A stretch of 64,000 nt of DNA. Origin: Streptomyces sp. MspMP-M5 (GTDB lineage: Bacteria; Actinomycetota; Actinomycetes; Streptomycetales; Streptomycetaceae). Every line of letters begins with the position of its first letter. Position 1 is the first letter of the stretch. The DNA is taken from the NCBI RefSeq assembly GCF_000373585.1, contig NZ_KB891853.1, forward strand, positions 532,812-596,811. Direction: 5' to 3'. Positions 61,151-64,000 of the stretch are shown in pieces. The notes under the pieces are model-generated. The model had not been told where the DNA came from and did not search any database. It worked only from the letters and a program-made list of their open reading frames with translations. A program made the position numbers and the translations under genes.

Positions 61151-61944
61151 TCAGTTCGCGTCCGGTTGGCATCGGGGGCACCAGACCGTGCCACGGCCGG
61201 ACATGCGGGTGCGGCGCAGCGGGGCGTCGCAGCGGGGGCAGTGGGGGTCGGGGTCGGCGCGGCGGCCGGTGAGCCAGGAGTTGCGGGCGGGACGCAGCCG
61301 GCGGTCACCGACGAGCGCAGGGTGCGGCGCATGTGGGTGCGGAGGTCGCTCAGGTCGGCCTCGGTGAGCTCGCCGGCCCGTGTGGCGGGGTGCAGCCGCG
61401 CGCGCCACAGGATCTCGTCGGCGAGCAGATTGCCGAGTCCGGCCAGGACCGACTGGTCGGTGCGGGCGGTCTTGATCCTGCCGCGGCGCGACGAGAGCGC
61501 GTCCTGGAACTCCTTCCGTTCCACGGTCATCGCGTCGGGGCCCTGGCGGTCCAGCAGCCGCTCGACCTGGGCCTCGTCGTCGGCCAGCCAGAGGCCCTGG
61601 AGCTTGCGCCGGTCGCGGAACCGGAGCTGGCGGCCGCCGGTCACGGTGAACAGGACGCGGTCATGGGCCTCGATCTCGTCGTCGGGGTGGGCGCAGACCA
61701 GTTGTCCGGTCATGCCGAAGTGCAGCAGGAGGGTGGGGCCGTCGGCGGCGGTGCGGGCGAGGAGCCATTTGCCGTGCCGCTGCGGGGCGGCGAAGCGACG
61801 GCCCTCCAGCGCGTCGCGCAGCCGCCGGGCGCTCGTCCCGTGCAGCACGCCCGCATCGCGCACGTCGATGCGGCGGATCACCCTGCCCTTGACGCAGGAT
61901 TCCAGCACCTTCCGGAATCCCTCGACGTCCGGCAGCTCGGGCAT
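61151..61944 (-). pseudogene. Fpg/Nei-family DNA glycosylase, frameshifted before the zinc finger
   Basis: N-terminus MPELPDVEGFRKVL has the catalytic Pro2/Glu3; the body (GKWLLARTAADGPTLLLHFG, LADEILWRARLHP) is intact. After MRRTLRSSVTAGCVPP the frame changes. The zinc finger is found in the next frame as NSWLTGRRADPDPHCPRCD and RGTVWCPRCQPDAN. One missing C near 61284-61290 explains it (a PPRNSW reading). Unless this is a sequencing error, the protein loses its zinc finger and reads on into unrelated residues. Confidence 0.85.
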
Positions 61945-62148
61945 GGCGGCCTCCTCGGTGTCCTGGCCGGTCTCACGCGTCGCAGCGCCTCCTCACATCC
62001 CTACATCCTCACGTCCTCAGGTCCTCATGTCCTCTTGAGGTCGTAGCCTGGGTGGGGAGCCGGTAGTGAGGGCGCGGACCGCCCCGCCGTAGGGCCGGGG
62101 CGTTCGGTGGCGCAACGCGGAACGGTAAGCGGTAAGCGGTGGGCGGTG

Positions 62149-62835
62149 ATGGCAGCGGCGTACGAGCGGATCGCGGAGGAGCTTCGCGCGGCCATCCGCG
62201 CGGGGCGCCCGGCGCCCGGTGAGCGGCACGGCATCGGCACCTTCGTGCGCCGTCCGCGCACCCTCGCCCGGCGCAGCAACCTCCGCCACCAGTGGGAGAA
62301 GGACCGGGCCCGCGCCCCCCGGGAGCAGCGGGCGCGGGCCGGGGCGACCGAGCACGACACCGGCCTGGAGTCCGGGGAACTCGTCTTCCACGCCCGTTAC
62401 CGCGAGTGCGCGGCCGACGCGGACCTCGCCGGGGTGTTCGGCGTCCCCGAGGGCACCGTGCTCCTCGAACGCCGCTACCGGACGCGGTGCGCCGCCGAGA
62501 GCGCCCCCTTCAGCCTGGTGACCTCGTACCTCGTCCGCGAGCTGATCGCGGGGAATCCCGAGCTGCTGGACGCGGCCGAGGAGCCGTGGCCCGGGGGCTC
62601 GCAGAGCCAGCTCCATTCCGTCGGCATCGAGCTGGACCGGGTCGAGGAGCGGGTCACCGCCCGTCCACCGACGCACGAGGAGGCCGAGGAGCTGGAGCTG
62701 CCGCCCGGCACGTCCGTGCTGGTGCTCCGCAAGGTCTCCTACGACACCGACGGCCGCGCCGTGGACGCCGCCGATCTCGTCCTGCCCGGCGATCGCACGG
62801 AGCTACGGTTCACGACTTCCCTGGAAAGGTGGTGA
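62149..62835 (+). CDS. GntR/HutC-family regulator with deleted recognition helices
   Basis: 228 residues. The UTRA ligand domain is complete (FSLVTSYLVRELIAGNPELL ... PPGTSVLVLRKVSYD ... ADLVLPGDRTELRF). The winged helix is not: helix 1 (AAYERIAEELRAAIRAG) runs through PAPGE directly into the wing RHGIGTFVRRPR, omitting about 38 residues that hold helices 2-3. It probably cannot bind DNA alone. A doubled GGCGCCC at the junction suggests slippage or recombination. 3 nt before the glycosyltransferase gene. Confidence 0.85.
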   Translation: MAAAYERIAEELRAAIRAGRPAPGERHGIGTFVRRPRTLARRSNLRHQWEKDRARAPREQRARAGATEHDTGLESGELVFHARYRECAADADLAGVFGVPEGTVLLERRYRTRCAAESAPFSLVTSYLVRELIAGNPELLDAAEEPWPGGSQSQLHSVGIELDRVEERVTARPPTHEEAEELELPPGTSVLVLRKVSYDTDGRAVDAADLVLPGDRTELRFTTSLERW

Positions 62836-62838
62836 GCC

Positions 62839-63618
62839 GTGCGCCGGCGCATCCTCGTCGTCACGGCCGTCCATGCCCCCTCCGCGCGATTCCTGCCGGA
62901 GGCGTACGCGTCGCTCTGCCGGCAGGAGTTGCCGGACGGGTGGGAGTGGCACTGGGTCGTCCAGGAGGACGGCAGGAGCGCGGAGGTCGCTCCGTACCTT
63001 CCGGACGACGACCCGCGGGTGACGTTCGGCCAGGGGCGGCCCGGCGGACCGGCTGTCGCGCGCAACATCGCCCTCGCGCAGACCGCGGGCGAGGCGGACG
63101 AGTACGTCAAAGTCCTGGACGCCGACGACCAGTTGGCGCCCGGTGCGCTCGCCCGCGACCTGGCCGCCCTCGAAGGCGACCCCGGCATCGGCTGGGCGAC
63201 CTCACGCGTCCTCGACCTGCTGCCGGACGGCTCCACCGTGGGTTTCGGCGGGGAACCGGAGGACGGGCCGATCGAGTGCGGCGCCATCCTGGACCACTGG
63301 GCGGCGCACGACTTCTATGCGCAGGTCCACCCCGCGTCCCTCTTCGTCCGGCGTGCTCTGCTGCTGGCCCTGGGGGGCTGGATGGCCCTGCCGGCCTCCG
63401 AGGACACCGGGCTGCTGCTGGCGCTGAACGCCACCAGCCGTGGCTGGTTCACCTCGGAGGTGGGGCTCCTCTACCGGAAGTGGCCCGGGCAGCTGACCGG
63501 TCAGGCGTCGCACCTCGAAGCCGCCGAGCGCGCCGCCCGTATGGCGGTCATCGAGGCCCGGGCCCGGGAACTGTCCCGCCTGGGGTGGAGATACCCGCCG
63601 CGGACGGATGACGGATGA
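62839..63618 (+). CDS. family 2 glycosyltransferase (GT-A fold)
   Basis: 259 residues. Begins RRRILVVTAVHAPSARFL, with the GT2 pattern VQEDG, then GGPAVARNIALAQ and the metal-binding VLDADDQLAPG (DxD). A C-terminal WMALPASEDTGLLLALN segment matches the GT2 ED motif. No membrane segments. Follows the defective GntR gene by 3 nt. Acceptor unknown. Confidence 0.88.
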   Translation: MRRRILVVTAVHAPSARFLPEAYASLCRQELPDGWEWHWVVQEDGRSAEVAPYLPDDDPRVTFGQGRPGGPAVARNIALAQTAGEADEYVKVLDADDQLAPGALARDLAALEGDPGIGWATSRVLDLLPDGSTVGFGGEPEDGPIECGAILDHWAAHDFYAQVHPASLFVRRALLLALGGWMALPASEDTGLLLALNATSRGWFTSEVGLLYRKWPGQLTGQASHLEAAERAARMAVIEARARELSRLGWRYPPRTDDG

Positions 63619-63670
63619 CGGATGACGAATGGCGGGTGACGGATGACGGATGCGGATGACGGGCGCGGAC
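63601..63670. repeat. degenerate 7-bp tandem repeat (GGATGAC)n
   Basis: GGATGAC and variants (GAATGGC, GGGTGAC, GGATGCGGATGAC) run across the end of the glycosyltransferase gene and the convergent spacer; the gene's last codons and stop lie within it. Confidence 0.85.
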
Positions 63671-63717
63671 GGATGTGAAGCCGTCGTCCGGTCGTCCGCC
63701 GCACGCGGTCATCCGCC

Positions 63718-64000
63718 TCACACAGCCGTCCGGTCGCGGTCGAAGGGGAGGTCCAGCATCCGGATGGCGTTCCCGCGGAGCAGTTTGTAGGCGATGTCGG
63801 CGGGGAGGTGGCCGACGTGGTCGGCGGCCACGTCCTTGGTGTGCGGCCAGGTCGAATCGACGTGCGGGTAGTCGGTCTCGAAGGTCGCGTTGTCGACGCC
63901 CACCGTCTCGATCGCCTCGACCCCGTGCTTGTCCCGGAAGAAGCAGCAGAAGATCTGGCGGTAGTAGTACGTCGACGGCGGCTCGGGGATGAGGCCCTTC
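63718..64000 (-). CDS. amidohydrolase family protein, C-terminal part only (cut by window edge)
   Basis: 94 codons visible. ATFETDYPHVDSTWPHTKDV contains the second metal-ligand region (SDYPH-like) of amidohydrolase-2 enzymes, then YKLLRGNAIRMLDLPFD, the usual ending. Upstream the frame continues to base 64000 (PEPPSTYYYRQIFCCFFRD). Substrate not determinable. Confidence 0.85.
   Translation of the reverse strand, partial: KGLIPEPPSTYYYRQIFCCFFRDKHGVEAIETVGVDNATFETDYPHVDSTWPHTKDVAADHVGHLPADIAYKLLRGNAIRMLDLPFDRDRTAV

Overview
The window is about 64 kb of very GC-rich DNA with strongly biased third codon positions, frequent GTG starts and 4-nt stop/start overlaps. WblA, Crp, a paired ArsA-type ATPase cassette and a SigE-family sigma factor point to a Streptomyces (or very close) chromosome. 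No rRNA, CRISPR array or replication origin is visible. Functions are assigned from sequence motifs and family knowledge only; no database search was run.

Layout. (1) 1-20.3 kb is conserved core: acetyl-CoA synthetase (5' cut), NhaA, a holin-like protein, an epoxide-hydrolase-type enzyme with a 3' tandem duplication, MarP-like protease, two Nudix hydrolases, endonuclease III with a Lys/Ala tail, Crp, a nucleotidyltransferase, a metallo-beta-lactamase-fold hydrolase, RidA, a DUF4177 microprotein, two ArsA-type ATPases, WblA, a class A penicillin-binding protein, YqeY and a metallophosphoesterase. (2) 20.4-30.3 kb looks like a genomic island. It starts at a tRNA-Pro gene and ends near a 17-bp exact copy of that gene's anticodon region. 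It carries an IS3-type remnant, a TetR-type regulator, a membrane protein, an XRE/ImmA-type pair, and an unusual AT-less ketosynthase-ACP-alpha-oxoamine synthase megaenzyme coupled to an NAD(P)-dependent epimerase/dehydratase-like protein. A small winged-helix/membrane-protein operon follows. (3) 30.4-37.3 kb holds a divergent TetR/FAD-monooxygenase pair around a perfect 16-bp-arm operator, then an HTH-STAND NTPase-WD40 protein with 14 repeats. (4) 37.4-54.8 kb returns to core functions: M3 and S9 peptidases, a lipoprotein, a methyltransferase, SURF1, a sigma factor with a membrane partner, asd-ask, recR, ybaB, dnaX, SRP RNA and tRNA-Ser. (5) 54.9-64 kb is more variable: an MMPL transporter followed by a two-component system, a TetR/hydrolase divergent pair, a frameshifted Fpg/Nei glycosylase, a GntR regulator lacking its recognition helices, a glycosyltransferase and the end of an amidohydrolase.

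How the genes work together. nth, the CoA-Nudix gene and marP form one minus-strand run, as do Nudix-MBL, DUF4177-ridA, ask-asd, and ybaB-recR-DUF5063. The two ArsA ATPases overlap by 4 nt, as do the epimerase and the megaenzyme. At least eleven first genes of transcription units have a TAnnnT hexamer 6-8 nt before the start codon with little or no Shine-Dalgarno sequence, suggesting widespread leaderless transcription.

Small-scale decay and repeat activity is common: duplicated gene ends, an in-frame repeat insertion in the STAND protein, a one-base frameshift in fpg, and short tandem repeats between convergent genes.
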